Below are positions 1-9,342 of a DNA stretch of 39,536 bases, one piece after another. Position 1 is the first letter of the stretch. Each line of letters opens with the position of its first letter. Origin of the DNA: Rhizobium sp. CF122 (GTDB lineage: Bacteria; Pseudomonadota; Alphaproteobacteria; Rhizobiales; Rhizobiaceae); assembly GCF_000282035.1 (NCBI RefSeq), contig NZ_AKKA01000076.1, forward strand, positions 1-39,536, read 5' to 3'. The position numbers and the translations under genes were made by a program. The notes under the pieces were generated by a model. It searched no databases, was not told the origin of the DNA, and saw only the letters and a list, made by a program, of their open reading frames with translations.

Positions 1-126
1 GGCGCCAGCCGCTATGGCGGCGCGCCCGTCCGTATCCGTTACGACCTCATATCCTTCTTCAACAAGATATTCCTGCAGAAGCGTCGTCAGCTCGACATCG
101 TCGTCGATGAGGAGAACCTTGTTCAT
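1..126 (-). CDS. Response regulator, OmpR/CpxR type (N-terminal part only)
   Basis: The first 42 codons of a gene running off the left edge of the window. The start MNKVLLIDDD, with the acidic pair Asp8-Asp9 and the following ELTTLLQEYL helix, is the classic opening of a receiver domain; the phospho-accepting Asp (about residue 50) and any DNA-binding domain lie outside the window. The wording is closest to CpxR-like members of the OmpR family, which is inference from a short stretch. It is divergent from the RND efflux operon, and the shared region carries phased direct repeats that such a regulator could bind. The likely role is therefore envelope-stress or drug-responsive control of itself and the pump, normally with a sensor kinase encoded next to it outside this window. 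Confidence 0.85.
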   Translation of the reverse strand, partial: MNKVLLIDDDVELTTLLQEYLVEEGYEVVTDTDGRAAIAAGA

Positions 127-188
127 TTGCGTCGTCCGTCATTCATGTCGGGCATCCATACAGCAGAAACGCAAGCGCACGACCAAGA

Positions 189-224
189 TTTACCCAGCTT
201 AACACTAACTTGACCGCACTTAAC
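189..224. promoter_or_regulatory. Four helically phased direct repeats, candidate response-regulator binding array
   Basis: TTTAC (189-193), TTAAC (199-203), TTGAC (210-214) and TTAAC (220-224) begin 10, 11 and 10 bases apart, so they lie on one face of the helix. Read on the minus strand the first two form GTTAA-N5-GTAAA, very close to the GTAAA-N5-GTAAA box of CpxR. OmpR-family regulators bind such tandem half-sites. The array lies 63-98 bases upstream of the regulator start and 150-185 bases upstream of the efflux adaptor. The repeats are seen directly; the bound protein is inferred. Confidence 0.55.
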
Positions 225-359
225 GTTCGTCCCGCTACCGATGGACGCGGCGGCACAGTCGTAGGTCAAATACGGCCCGCCCCGACGTCCGCTATCGACC
301 GTATGAACCCTCGCCCGAGCTGGCGCGGGTAGGAAGACCATGTCGATGCCCTGAACTGC

Positions 360-365
360 GAGGAA
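360..365 (+). promoter_or_regulatory. Ribosome binding site fixing a TTG start
   Basis: GAGGAA at 360-365 lies eight bases before TTG 374. The nearby ATG at 366 meets an in-frame TGA after three codons, so it cannot start the adaptor. This site is the reason for choosing the TTG start. Confidence 0.6.
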
Positions 366-373
366 ATGCATCG

Positions 374-1447
374 TTGAGAAAACCGTCCATAACACTTGCC
401 ACAGGCCTGGTTGCGGCAGCGCTCCTGCTTCCCTTCGGCAATGCCATAGCCGACCAGGCGGCGGCACCCGCCCTGACTGTCTCGTTCGCAACGCCGGCAC
501 AACGGGAGTGGCCGGAGACGGTTCCGGCAAGCGGCTGGCTGAAACCATGGCAGGAGGCAATCATCGCCTCCGAAACAAGCGGCCTGCGCGTAATCGACGT
601 CCTCGTCGATGTGGGATCCGTTGTGACGAAGGGGCAGACGCTTGTCCGCCTTTCCCAAGAGAGCGTGCTGGCTGACCTTCGAAAGCAGGCGGCGGCCGTC
701 GCAACCGCCAATGCAAACCTGACAAAGGCCAAGGCGAATGCGGACCGGGCCCGCCAGCTTCGCCCCTCGGGCGCCCTCTCCGACGAGAAGATCGCCGAAT
801 ATCTGGCTGACGAGGAGACAGCCACGGCAAGCCTTGCCTCAGAAGAGGCGGCGCTCGACAGCGCAAAGATCAAGCTCGACCAGACGACCGTCAAAGCCGT
901 TGACGATGGTCTCATCACCTCGCGCTCTGCCGAGCTTGGCGCGGTTGTCTCCACTGGCACCGAGCTGTTCCGGCTGGTCCGCCAGCAGCGTATCGAATGG
1001 CAAGCCGAAGTTTCGGCGCGTTACCTTCCGCGCATTTCGGAAGGATTGAGCGTTACGATCCGCGGGCCGGACGATCGGCCCATTCAGGGCAAGGTGAGGC
1101 TCGTGGGACCTTCGGTCAGCACCAATACAAGCCGGGCGATTGTCTATGTCGCGCTTCCCACCGACGTCCGTCCGCGCGTCGGCCTTTACGTCACCGGCAG
1201 CATCGAGCTGCAGACCACTCCGGCTCTCACGGTTCCAGAGACCGCGATCGTCTTCCGTGATGGGATAAATTACGTCTTCACAGTCGGCGAAGACATGCGG
1301 GTAAGACGGGTTCGGGTCGAGACGGGGCGCCGCAACAACGGCGAAGTCGAGATCGTCTCTGGCGTCGACCGGTCGTCGAATGTCGTGACGTCGGGTGGAG
1401 CATTTCTATCGGACAATGATCTCGTAAAGATTGTGGGGGAAGGCTGA
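374..1447 (+). CDS. RND efflux periplasmic adaptor subunit (HlyD/AcrA family)
   Basis: A 357-residue membrane-fusion protein that would bridge the inner-membrane pump encoded next to an outer-membrane channel. Residues 1-26 form a signal peptide (basic MRKP, hydrophobic core, AIA-D cleavage region). A lipoyl/barrel-sandwich half follows (about 60-95, with VGSVVTKGQTLVRL), then an alanine-rich coiled-coil hairpin (about 95-165), the second lipoyl half, and beta-barrel and membrane-proximal domains ending near VTSGGAFLSDNDLVKI. No lipobox cysteine is seen, so it is probably a soluble periplasmic protein. The start is TTG, chosen for its GAGGAA site. Its TGA overlaps the pump ATG by one base, so the two are translationally coupled. 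No outer-membrane channel gene is present here, so a TolC-like protein encoded elsewhere is presumably used. Confidence 0.92.
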   Translation: MRKPSITLATGLVAAALLLPFGNAIADQAAAPALTVSFATPAQREWPETVPASGWLKPWQEAIIASETSGLRVIDVLVDVGSVVTKGQTLVRLSQESVLADLRKQAAAVATANANLTKAKANADRARQLRPSGALSDEKIAEYLADEETATASLASEEAALDSAKIKLDQTTVKAVDDGLITSRSAELGAVVSTGTELFRLVRQQRIEWQAEVSARYLPRISEGLSVTIRGPDDRPIQGKVRLVGPSVSTNTSRAIVYVALPTDVRPRVGLYVTGSIELQTTPALTVPETAIVFRDGINYVFTVGEDMRVRRVRVETGRRNNGEVEIVSGVDRSSNVVTSGGAFLSDNDLVKIVGEG

Positions 1448-4400
1448 TGAACTTCTCCTCATGGTCGATCCGCAATCCCGTACCGGCGATATTGCTGTTT
1501 GCAATGCTTGCCGTCGGCGGCCTGCTGGCGTTCAAGCAGCTGCCCGTCCAAAACTTCCCCGATATGGACCTTCCGACCATCAGCGTCACGGCCACGCTGG
1601 ACGGCGCGGCGCCGGCACAGCTCGAGACGGAGGTTGTCCGCACCATCGAGGATAATCTTGCCTCGCTGAGCTATCTCGACCACATCACCACAACCGTCAC
1701 CGATGGGACCGTCTCAATCAAGGTCTCCTTCAAGCTGGAGAAGGACAGCGAAGCGGCCTTGAACGAGGTCCGCAATGCCGTCGACAGCGCCAAGGCCGAT
1801 CTGCCGACGCAGATGGAGACGCCGAGCGTCACCAAGGTCACCGTGCAGAATTCTGCGCTTGTCACCTATGCCGTCCGCTCGACCAATCTCAATGAGACAG
1901 AACTCTCCTGGTTCATCGACAATGATCTGACCAAGGCGCTCCTGTCCGTGCCAGGCGTGGGACAGGTCAATCGGATCGGCGGGATCGATCGCGAGGTTCA
2001 TGTCGATCTCGACCCAACAACGATGGCGTCGCTCGGTGTCACGGCGGCCACGGTATCGGCACAGCTGAAAGCCGTTCAAGCAGATACCTCCGGCGGCCTG
2101 GGAGAAATTGGCGGCACCCGCCAGACATTGCGGACCCTCGGCGCTGTAGCGTCGGTCGAAGATCTAAGGGGGCTTAGAATTCCCCTGGCCAACGGCCAGC
2201 AGGTTCGCCTCGACGACGTCGCATCCGTCAAGGACAGCTTCGCGGACCGGTCCTCCATGGCGTATCTCGACGGCAAACCCGTGGTCGCGGTGGAGATCAA
2301 GCGCTCGAACGGGTTTTCGGACAGTGGTGTCGCGGCCGGCGTCGACAAGGCAATGAAGCAGTTCGCAGCCGCGCATCCCAATGTGGAGATCGATGAAGCC
2401 TACAGCACGGTCGGGCCGATCATCGATAACTACGAGGGTTCAATGCACATGCTTTATGAGGGGGCGATCCTCGCGATCGTCGTCGTCTGGCTCTTCCTTC
2501 GGGACTGGCGCGCGACGATCCTGTCGGCCGTGGCGCTGCCACTGTCGGTCATACCGACCTTCCTCGTCATGTATCTTGCTGGCTTCAGCCTGAATATCGT
2601 TACGCTGCTTGCGCTGTCGCTTGTGGTCGGCATCCTGGTCGACGATGCCATCGTCGAGATCGAGAACATCGCCCGCCACCTAAAGATGGGCAAGCGGCCG
2701 ATCGATGCGGCACTCGAAGCCGCCAACGAGATCGGGCTCGCCGTCATCGCCACCACTTTCACGCTGGTCGCGGTCTTCCTGCCGACGGCATTCATGAGCG
2801 GCATACCGGGGCTCCTCTTTCGCCAGTTCGGCGTTACAGCGGCCGTCGCCGTTCTTGCCTCGCTGGTCGTCGCGCGCCTGCTGACGCCCATGATGGCGGC
2901 GTACTTCATGAAGGCCCATCCCTCGCAGGAAGAAAGGGACGGCCGCATCATGCTCGCCTATATGGCCACCGTGCAGGCGGCCATGAACCACAGGAAGACC
3001 ACGGTGGCCGTCACCGCCGTCGTCGTCGCGCTTTCACTTTCCACCATCCCCTTCTTAAAATCGGGCTTCCTGCCCGCCGCCGACGACGCAAGAACCCAGG
3101 TCACGCTGACCCTGCAGCCTGGCGCCACCGTCGAGCAGACGGACGCTGCTACCAGGAAGGCCGCGGACGTTGTCAGCAAGTTGCGGGACGTGACGCATGT
3201 CTTCTCCTCGGTCGGTTCCGCATCCTCGGGCGGCGGTCCCGACGTCAGCACGACGAGCAGCGTTGGGTCCGCCACGCTCGTCGTCACGCTGACGGCTATC
3301 GACGAGCGCAGCCGCAAGCAGTCCGAAATCGAAAACGACATCCGGCAGGCTCTTTCGATCCTTCCCGGTGTGCGGGTGGCCGTCGGCGGCGGCGCCAACG
3401 GAACGAAGCTTGAGATCACGCTCGCCAGCGACGACGCCAACGCTCTCGACGGAGCAAGCACAGCGCTAGAGGAGCAGCTCCGTACGCTGCATGGCATCGG
3501 AGCGGTGACGTCGACCGCGTCCAGACAAGCTCCCGAGATCCAAATTACGCCCGATTTTGCGCGCGCAGCAGCACTCGGGGTCACGTCGAGCGCCATCGCT
3601 GAAGCGGCGCGCGTGGCGACAGACGGGGAATACTCTTCCGCATTGCCGAAGCTCAATTTGCCGCAAAGGCAGGTCCCTATTGTGGTTCGGTTCGCTCCCG
3701 AGACCCGTACGAAGCTCGACGACATCAAGAACATGAGGGTGGCCGGAACGAACGGCAATGTCGATCTCGGATCAATTGCCGACATCCGGATTGGCGGCAG
3801 TCCTTCGCAGATCGACCGCATCGACCGAATGCGCAATGTCACTCTTTCCGTCGAGCTAAACGGCCGCATCTTGGGCGACGTCAACAGCGAGGCAAAAGCG
3901 CTACCGGCTCTCCAGCATCTGCCACCCGGCGTGACCCTTGTAGAACAGGGCGAGCTTCAACGCAGTTCGGAACTGTTCCAGAGCTTCAGCCTCGCAATGG
4001 CAATCGGCGTGTTCTGCATCTACGCAGTCCTCGTCCTGCTCTTCCACGACTTCTTGCAGCCGTTCACGATCCTGATGGCCCTGCCGCTCTCGCTCGGCGG
4101 TGCGTTGGTGCCGCTCGTGGTGACCGGAACCAGCTTCTCCATGTCGGTCGTCATCGGGCTGCTGATGCTCATGGGCGTGGTGACGAAGAACTCAATCCTT
4201 CTCATCGAATATGCGATCATGTCGCGCCATCAGGGGATGGGTAGGTTCGATGCTCTCGTCGATGCCTGCCACAAGCGTGCGCGGCCCATCGTCATGACCA
4301 CGATTGCCATGGCATCGGGCATGCTTCCAGTCGCTCTCAGCCTGACGGGTGGCGATTCAAGTTTTCGTCAGCCGATGGCCATTGTGGTGATCGGCGGCGT

Positions 4401-4602
4401 GATGATGTCAACGCTGCTCAGCCTTATCGTCATCCCGGTCATCTTCACCTTCGTCGACGACCTGCTCGAAGCGCTCAAGCGGCTCGTACAGCGGACCGCG
4501 CCGCGCCAAGAGACCGCCAATCAGGAAACACACGCGTCCAATGATCGTGAGGCAATCCCTTTCGAACACGGCTCGGCGAAACGGGGCCATGGCCAACGAT
4601 GA
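1447..4602 (+). CDS. RND-family multidrug efflux transporter (AcrB/MexB-like)
   Basis: A 1051-residue pump of normal HAE1-family length. It begins MNFSSWSIRNPVPAI, the usual cytoplasmic lead into TM1, followed by a porter domain, TM2-6, a second porter domain and TM8-12. The proton-relay pair in TM4 is visible as LVDDAIVEIENI (Asp399-Asp400), and the TM10 lysine in VTKNSILLIEYA (Lys914). It would export small amphipathic compounds or drugs using proton motive force, together with the adaptor encoded immediately upstream (one-base overlap). The substrate cannot be told from sequence. The C-terminus (about 1020-1051) is a polar tail rich in Gln, Glu and Arg. Control by the divergent response regulator is likely but inferred. 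Confidence 0.95.
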   Translation: MNFSSWSIRNPVPAILLFAMLAVGGLLAFKQLPVQNFPDMDLPTISVTATLDGAAPAQLETEVVRTIEDNLASLSYLDHITTTVTDGTVSIKVSFKLEKDSEAALNEVRNAVDSAKADLPTQMETPSVTKVTVQNSALVTYAVRSTNLNETELSWFIDNDLTKALLSVPGVGQVNRIGGIDREVHVDLDPTTMASLGVTAATVSAQLKAVQADTSGGLGEIGGTRQTLRTLGAVASVEDLRGLRIPLANGQQVRLDDVASVKDSFADRSSMAYLDGKPVVAVEIKRSNGFSDSGVAAGVDKAMKQFAAAHPNVEIDEAYSTVGPIIDNYEGSMHMLYEGAILAIVVVWLFLRDWRATILSAVALPLSVIPTFLVMYLAGFSLNIVTLLALSLVVGILVDDAIVEIENIARHLKMGKRPIDAALEAANEIGLAVIATTFTLVAVFLPTAFMSGIPGLLFRQFGVTAAVAVLASLVVARLLTPMMAAYFMKAHPSQEERDGRIMLAYMATVQAAMNHRKTTVAVTAVVVALSLSTIPFLKSGFLPAADDARTQVTLTLQPGATVEQTDAATRKAADVVSKLRDVTHVFSSVGSASSGGGPDVSTTSSVGSATLVVTLTAIDERSRKQSEIENDIRQALSILPGVRVAVGGGANGTKLEITLASDDANALDGASTALEEQLRTLHGIGAVTSTASRQAPEIQITPDFARAAALGVTSSAIAEAARVATDGEYSSALPKLNLPQRQVPIVVRFAPETRTKLDDIKNMRVAGTNGNVDLGSIADIRIGGSPSQIDRIDRMRNVTLSVELNGRILGDVNSEAKALPALQHLPPGVTLVEQGELQRSSELFQSFSLAMAIGVFCIYAVLVLLFHDFLQPFTILMALPLSLGGALVPLVVTGTSFSMSVVIGLLMLMGVVTKNSILLIEYAIMSRHQGMGRFDALVDACHKRARPIVMTTIAMASGMLPVALSLTGGDSSFRQPMAIVVIGGVMMSTLLSLIVIPVIFTFVDDLLEALKRLVQRTAPRQETANQETHASNDREAIPFEHGSAKRGHGQR

Positions 4603-4728
4603 CGGCCCCTCAGCCACGGGTACGCAGCGTGCTGCTGCGGCACGTAGAGACGATGTTTGTCGGTCTTCACGGCAACCTCTTCGGTCGAGTTCCCTCCCCC
4701 GGAACGAAGCCGCGGGACGTGTCCCCCC

Positions 4729-4751
4729 GCAGGCGGCCCAGTGCCGCCTGC
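4729..4751. terminator. GC-rich hairpin behind the efflux operon, possible terminator
   Basis: GCAGGCGG (4729-4736) and CCGCCTGC (4744-4751) form a perfect 8-bp stem with a 7-base loop, 127 bases after the pump stop and 66 bases before the lipoprotein start. No U-tract follows, so intrinsic termination is uncertain; it may instead be a processing or attenuation hairpin. Confidence 0.4.
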
Positions 4752-4817
4752 GCGTCCTGCAATGATTATTGGCGAAGGATATCGTGTTTCACCTTCGCAT
4801 CGAACAGCCCGGTGAGG

Positions 4818-5966
4818 ATGGGCTTGGTTCGGGTACTCGTAGCGCTGGCTCCTTTGGTCTTCCTTATTTCCGGATGCGTGGAAACTCTGGACAGAGCCGT
4901 CGATGTGAAAGAGGCGGAAAACGCATCGATTGCCGGCTTTGGCGAGATTCGAACCTATCTCGATGCACGCTTCGACGAGGCGCCCGAGGATATCACCAAT
5001 TGGGCCCCCGAGACCAAGCGGGATAGTATCAACGCGCTCATGATCTCAGGTGGAGGCGCCGGCGGAGCCTTCACTGTCGGTGTTCTTTCGGCTTGGAGCA
5101 TTGCAAGGACCCGGCCCCGTTTCGATGTCGTGACAGGGGTAAGCACGGGTGCTTTGATCGCACCCTTAGCATTTCTTGGATCCGAATACGACGATACGCT
5201 TGTGCACCTCTACACGAGTGGTGTTGCGCAGGAGCTTGCGCGCAGCAAGCGGCCAGGCGGCTTGTTTGGGCCAAGCTTACTTAGAGCGGATCCGTTGCGC
5301 CAGATGGTCGAGCAATTCATCACACCAGAAATTCTGCGGCGGGTCGCAGCCGAACACCGTAGAGGTCGGCGCCTTCTTGTGTTGACGACCAATCTCGATA
5401 CGCAAAGAGCTGCGGTGTGGAATATGGGTGCCATAGCAAATAGCGGGCGGCCCGATGCCCTGAGGCTGTTCCAGGATATAATGGTGGCGTCGGCAAGCAT
5501 CCCGGGTGTCTATCCGGCGGTGATGATCAAGGCCGAGTCGGGCGGGCGCCCCTTCGAGGAGATGCACTCAGATGGCGGTTCCGCGTCGCAAGTGCTCATG
5601 CTCCCTCAAGCTTTGCTGACAAGCGCTCATCGTCTCGCGCCAATGAAGCGGGCAAACGTTGATTTCTATGTGATCGTCAACAATGCGCTGATGCCGGAAT
5701 TTGCCAAAACGCCAGACAAAACGCTGTCTGTTGTTGCAAGAGCCTATTCCATTGTCATCAAATCGCAGACCCAAAGTGCTCTTACGGCTCTTTACAATTA
5801 TTCGAGGTTGACGGGTGCGCGTTTCCATCTCGCCTCTATCGACGCCCAAGTTCCCTATTCAATGCGCGATCCGTTCAACACCAACTACATGCGGGCGGTC
5901 TATAACCTCGGTTACGCAGAATTCCTCGCGGGGACTCTGTGGAGAGACCGGCCGGTCTTTCGCTGA
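4818..5966 (+). CDS. Patatin-like phospholipase lipoprotein
   Basis: A 382-residue lipoprotein with a patatin domain, expected to be an acyl hydrolase acting on membrane lipids from the periplasm or outer membrane. ATG 4818 is chosen because it gives a compact lipoprotein signal with lipobox LISGC (Cys20). The reading frame is open upstream to 4599, but that extension is Arg/Ser-rich and looks non-coding; GTG 4812 is an alternative start. The oxyanion loop GGGAGG is at 78-83, the nucleophile elbow GVSTG has Ser109, and the catalytic Asp lies in DGG at about 252, so the Ser-Asp dyad is complete. It follows the RND pump on the same strand after 215 bases and a hairpin, so co-transcription is uncertain. 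No partner gene or lipase chaperone is seen. Confidence 0.85.
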   Translation: MGLVRVLVALAPLVFLISGCVETLDRAVDVKEAENASIAGFGEIRTYLDARFDEAPEDITNWAPETKRDSINALMISGGGAGGAFTVGVLSAWSIARTRPRFDVVTGVSTGALIAPLAFLGSEYDDTLVHLYTSGVAQELARSKRPGGLFGPSLLRADPLRQMVEQFITPEILRRVAAEHRRGRRLLVLTTNLDTQRAAVWNMGAIANSGRPDALRLFQDIMVASASIPGVYPAVMIKAESGGRPFEEMHSDGGSASQVLMLPQALLTSAHRLAPMKRANVDFYVIVNNALMPEFAKTPDKTLSVVARAYSIVIKSQTQSALTALYNYSRLTGARFHLASIDAQVPYSMRDPFNTNYMRAVYNLGYAEFLAGTLWRDRPVFR

Positions 5967-6043
5967 GCGCGCGTTCGATGTGCTTGGCGGCATCTATTGG
6001 CGGACAAAAGGTCAGGTAGATAACCTGCGCGGGTCGCCTGCGA

Positions 6044-7898
6044 TTAAGGGGAGGTCATCGTTCTCTCGACCAGCCTTTTGTAGCGTGGATGATCGCGGAT
6101 CGAATCGAGGTCCGGATCGCTGGTCCACCAGAAGCGATGGACGGACGCCCTCGGAATGACCTGATCCAGCAGGTCGAGCGCTGCTTCATGTTCCCCCATG
6201 TGGAGATAGGCACAGGCAATGTTGTACATGGCATTCAGGTCGTCCGGATCGATGGCCAAGGTGCGCGCCGCCCATTCCTTCGCGCGGTCCCGCTCACCGA
6301 GATAGGCCAGTATCAATGCCCCGATTTGGGCAGGACTTGAATTCTCTGGATGCAGATGGAGTTCACGTTCGGCCCGCTCCAGGCCCAGCCGAGCCGCTCT
6401 CTGCATGTCCGCACGCCGCTCAAGCTTGGGATAGACGCAAGCCAACAAGGCAGCGGAGCGGTAATCGTCGCACCGTACCTGCGTAGCCCTCTGGAACAGC
6501 TCGGCTGCTCGTGCGAACTCGCGCTGTTCGAAGAAGAACCGCGCGAAGAAGTAGTTTGCTTCGTGCAGATCGGGATCGAGCGCGAGGGCAAGCTCGAATT
6601 CGGCCGCGGCCTGTTCACGCCGTCCGCCATATTGGAGAGCAAGGCCACGCGACGCGTGCGCATCGGCAAGGTCAGGATCAAGTTCAAGCGCCTTCGCACT
6701 CGTTGCGAGGATGCCTTCGATGGAGATATCAGCATATTGCCACGAGTGGAGAACGGCGTCGCAAAGGGCGATGCCCGCATAGGCGCGCGCATATCCGGGA
6801 TCGATCTCGGACGCCTTTACGAACATGCGTCGGGCCAACAGCATGTAGGATTTCGAGCACATGTGCAGGAACTGCCGACCCCCGGAGATAATAGGTGTAG
6901 GCCTCAACATCTTCTGTCGGCGTTGCGCTGATTGCCATCTTGACGTCCGGCAGCAGCCTGACCTTCAACTGTTCGATAATGGCGTGGGCGATTTCATCCT
7001 GTATGGCGAAGATGTCAGTGAGTTCCCGGTCGTAACGCTCCGCCCAGAGATGGCTTCCATCTCTGCCATCGACAAGCTGCCCGGTCACACGCACGCGCGC
7101 ACCGGCCTTTCGAACGCTGCCCTCGAGCAAAAAGGCGACGCCGAGTTCCTGGGCTACCTGTTGTATCTTCACGGCCCTGCCCTTGTAAGTGAACGTCGTG
7201 TTGCGGGCCACAACATGAAGGTTCGAAATCTTCGACAGGTCAGTGATGATGTCTTCGGTGATGCCGTCGGAAAAATACTCCTGCTCCGGGTCGCCACTCA
7301 TGTTGCTGAAAGGCAGGACCGCGATCGATATCTTCCTGAGCGTGCCGTTTCGCGATCGCGGCTCGATGCGCGCCGGTGGGCTTTGGTCAAAATTCACGCG
7401 ATAGCAGGCGATCGGTCCAGCGATGTTCTTGACCTGCTGATCACCCATCGGCTCGAAGGCAAAGGCGAGCTTGCCCGCGACCTCTCTCGCGACTTTGCCC
7501 GAAACGCAGATGCCGCCGGGCTCTGCAAGCCCCTGCAGGCGGGCGGCGATGTTCACACCCTCCCCGTAGCGATCCTCGCCCTCGACGATCACCTCGCCGA
7601 GGTTGATGCCAATGCGGATTTCCAAGGCGGTGAATTTGGAAGTGCCGGCATTGCGCTCGGCCATGCCGCGTTGAAGTGCTGCGGCGCATTCCACCGCATC
7701 CACGACACTGCCGAATTCCGCCAGCAATCCGTCGCCCATCAGTTTGAAAATGCGCCCGTGATGCTTCTGGATTTCCGGCTCGAGCAGTTCCTTGTGGCCG
7801 GCCCTTAATCGTTGGAACGTGCCGGCTTCGTCCATCTCCATCAGCGACGAATAACCGGCGATATCGGCGGCAAGAATAGCTGCGAGCTTGCGTTCCAT
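6044..7898 (-). pseudogene. Class III adenylate/guanylate cyclase with TolB-like and TPR domains, frameshifted
   Basis: Two minus-strand frames carry the halves of one protein. From ATG 7898 (GAGGGG six bases upstream) comes a class III cyclase domain with metal Asp12 and Asp56, Lys52 and Asp109 at the purine-selecting positions (pointing to ATP), Asn116 and Arg120. Next is a TolB/FlgO-like domain (AVLPFSNMSGDPEQEYFSDGI). After ...YTYYLRG the frame derails. The other frame continues with RQFLHMCSKS and TPR repeats and ends at 6044. Removing one base from the five-C run at 6879-6883 restores a 617-codon gene. This is either a real inactivating mutation, phase variation, or a sequencing error. 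Such proteins link cAMP production to TPR-mediated protein contacts. The gene is convergent with the patatin gene. Confidence 0.85.
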
Positions 7899-8562
7899 GC
7901 TGGTCCCCTCGATGACCATGCTCTTCGACGCGGAAGTAGCATACGCTCCAAAGCAGGTTCGAACGAAAACAGTGTCACGAAATGGTTGGAGATATTGCGT
8001 GGAAGACGCAGCTGCAAAAAATGCACGCACACATCAGTGGGAGCGTCGATCCCTGGGGTTCACTCGCCGTCCGCTCCAGTCGGGATGCCAGGAAACACAG
8101 AATTTAGTTTCCAATGATCCATCCCTCGCTAATATGGGCTTATGGCAACAACGGTGCGGCTTAACACAGGGCGCAACGGGGACAGAGCATCCTGTACAGG
8201 ACGAATCTCGAATGCCAGAGGAAGGGAAGCTCAGGGCTCTCTGGAGGCAACACCTAAGCTTTCCTTCCGCCGGGAGGGACACGAATCTCAAAGACTCCAT
8301 CTCAAGATAAAGTCTGCCAGATCGTTGCTGAAAGGTTCGTTTTGGAACCATTTTTCAAGCTCAGTGCACGCTGATGCCGGGCAGGAAAGCGGGTGCCGTG
8401 CGCTAGAATCCACGCGTGGTTGACGCGAGTCCGGCTTTATGTGGCTCGGACCTCGCCTACAACACCGTCATTTTGAAGGACAGCCACCACACGTGAGATG
8501 CCGGACCGTTACGGAATCTAGCGAAGAGGAACGGCGCACGATGCGCTTGCCGAGGTCGTTCG
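7899..8562. other. Gene-free stretch between the cyclase and hutC
   Basis: 664 bases with no convincing coding region; the open frames here have atypical composition and no recognisable motif. It should hold the cyclase promoter (minus strand, near 7900-8050) and the end of the hut transcript. The only structure I see is a long imperfect hairpin: GGAAGGGAAGCT (8220-8231) pairs with AGCTTTCCTTCC (8257-8268) over 12 positions with one G-U pair. Confidence 0.5.
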
Positions 8563-9285
8563 CTATTGCGACGCCGGTGTGAAACGCGCCACCAGCGCAT
8601 GGCGGTCACCGGGATAGGTGAAGCGTACATGGGTGACCGGCCCGACATTGCTCCAAGTGCGGCGCTCGACGACCAGGCAGGCGGTGTTACGCGGGATCCC
8701 GAGGGCGGTAGCCTCGTCTGAACCGGCCGAGACGGCGTGAATGCGGTGCTCGGCGCTGCTCCAGGGGATCTGATTGATCAGCCAGGCGCCCGGCGCCATT
8801 TCGGAGAAATCGGCCTCGGCGGCTTCAGGCACGGTCGACAGGCTGATCAGTCGCTCTTCCAGGCAGAACGGTCGACCACCCGCCTGATGGATGCAGGCCA
8901 CATCAACCACGGAAGATCCTGGTGCGACGTCAAGGCGTCTAATGTCATCGACCTTCGCCTTGCGTTGTTCGCGCTTGGATACGGCGAAGGAGTAGGAAAG
9001 ATTCAGTGACTGGACCTCAGCCCTGATGTCGTGGATCTCCAAGACGGCCGATTGCGCCTGCGGCTGCGTGACGAAGCTGCCGGATTTCTTGCGACGCTCG
9101 ATGAGGCCCGCCTTGGCGAGCTGGGTTAGCGCCTTGTTCACGGTCATGCGCGAACAGTCGTATTTCTTGGTGAGGTCCACTTCAAACGGGATGCGGTAAC
9201 CCGGCGGCCACTCGCCAGAAACGATGCGGCCCTCGATGTCGCTCACGATCCGCTGGTGCAAGGTTGTCTCCTTGCTTTGGTTCAT
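8563..9285 (-). CDS. hutC: Histidine utilisation repressor HutC (GntR family)
   Basis: A 240-residue regulator with a GntR winged helix at about 8-72 (PFEVDLTKKYDCSRMTVNKA is its recognition region) and a UTRA ligand-binding domain at about 90-235. HutC proteins repress hut genes and release DNA when urocanate binds. ATG 9285 is preferred over the in-frame GTG 9291 because GGAG lies seven bases before it. It follows hutF on the same strand after 57 bases, so the repressor is probably co-transcribed with hutF from the promoter that also carries the operator, giving autoregulation. The operator-like palindrome at 10785-10796 is the expected target. Context and sequence agree well. Confidence 0.93.
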   Translation of the reverse strand: MNQSKETTLHQRIVSDIEGRIVSGEWPPGYRIPFEVDLTKKYDCSRMTVNKALTQLAKAGLIERRKKSGSFVTQPQAQSAVLEIHDIRAEVQSLNLSYSFAVSKREQRKAKVDDIRRLDVAPGSSVVDVACIHQAGGRPFCLEERLISLSTVPEAAEADFSEMAPGAWLINQIPWSSAEHRIHAVSAGSDEATALGIPRNTACLVVERRTWSNVGPVTHVRFTYPGDRHALVARFTPASQ

Positions 9286-9342
9286 CGTCACGCTCCGTTT
9301 AATGCCTCCCGCTCTAATCTGTATGTTGCGAGCTGGAAAGCC

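Noticed and set aside
2958..3884. Minus-strand frame of 308 codons inside the RND pump
   Set aside because: Antisense to a complete pump gene; composition is Ser/Ala/Arg-rich as usual for shadows.
6861..7808. Plus-strand frame of 315 codons opposite the cyclase
   Set aside because: Shadow of the cyclase gene, whose catalytic residues are all on the minus strand.
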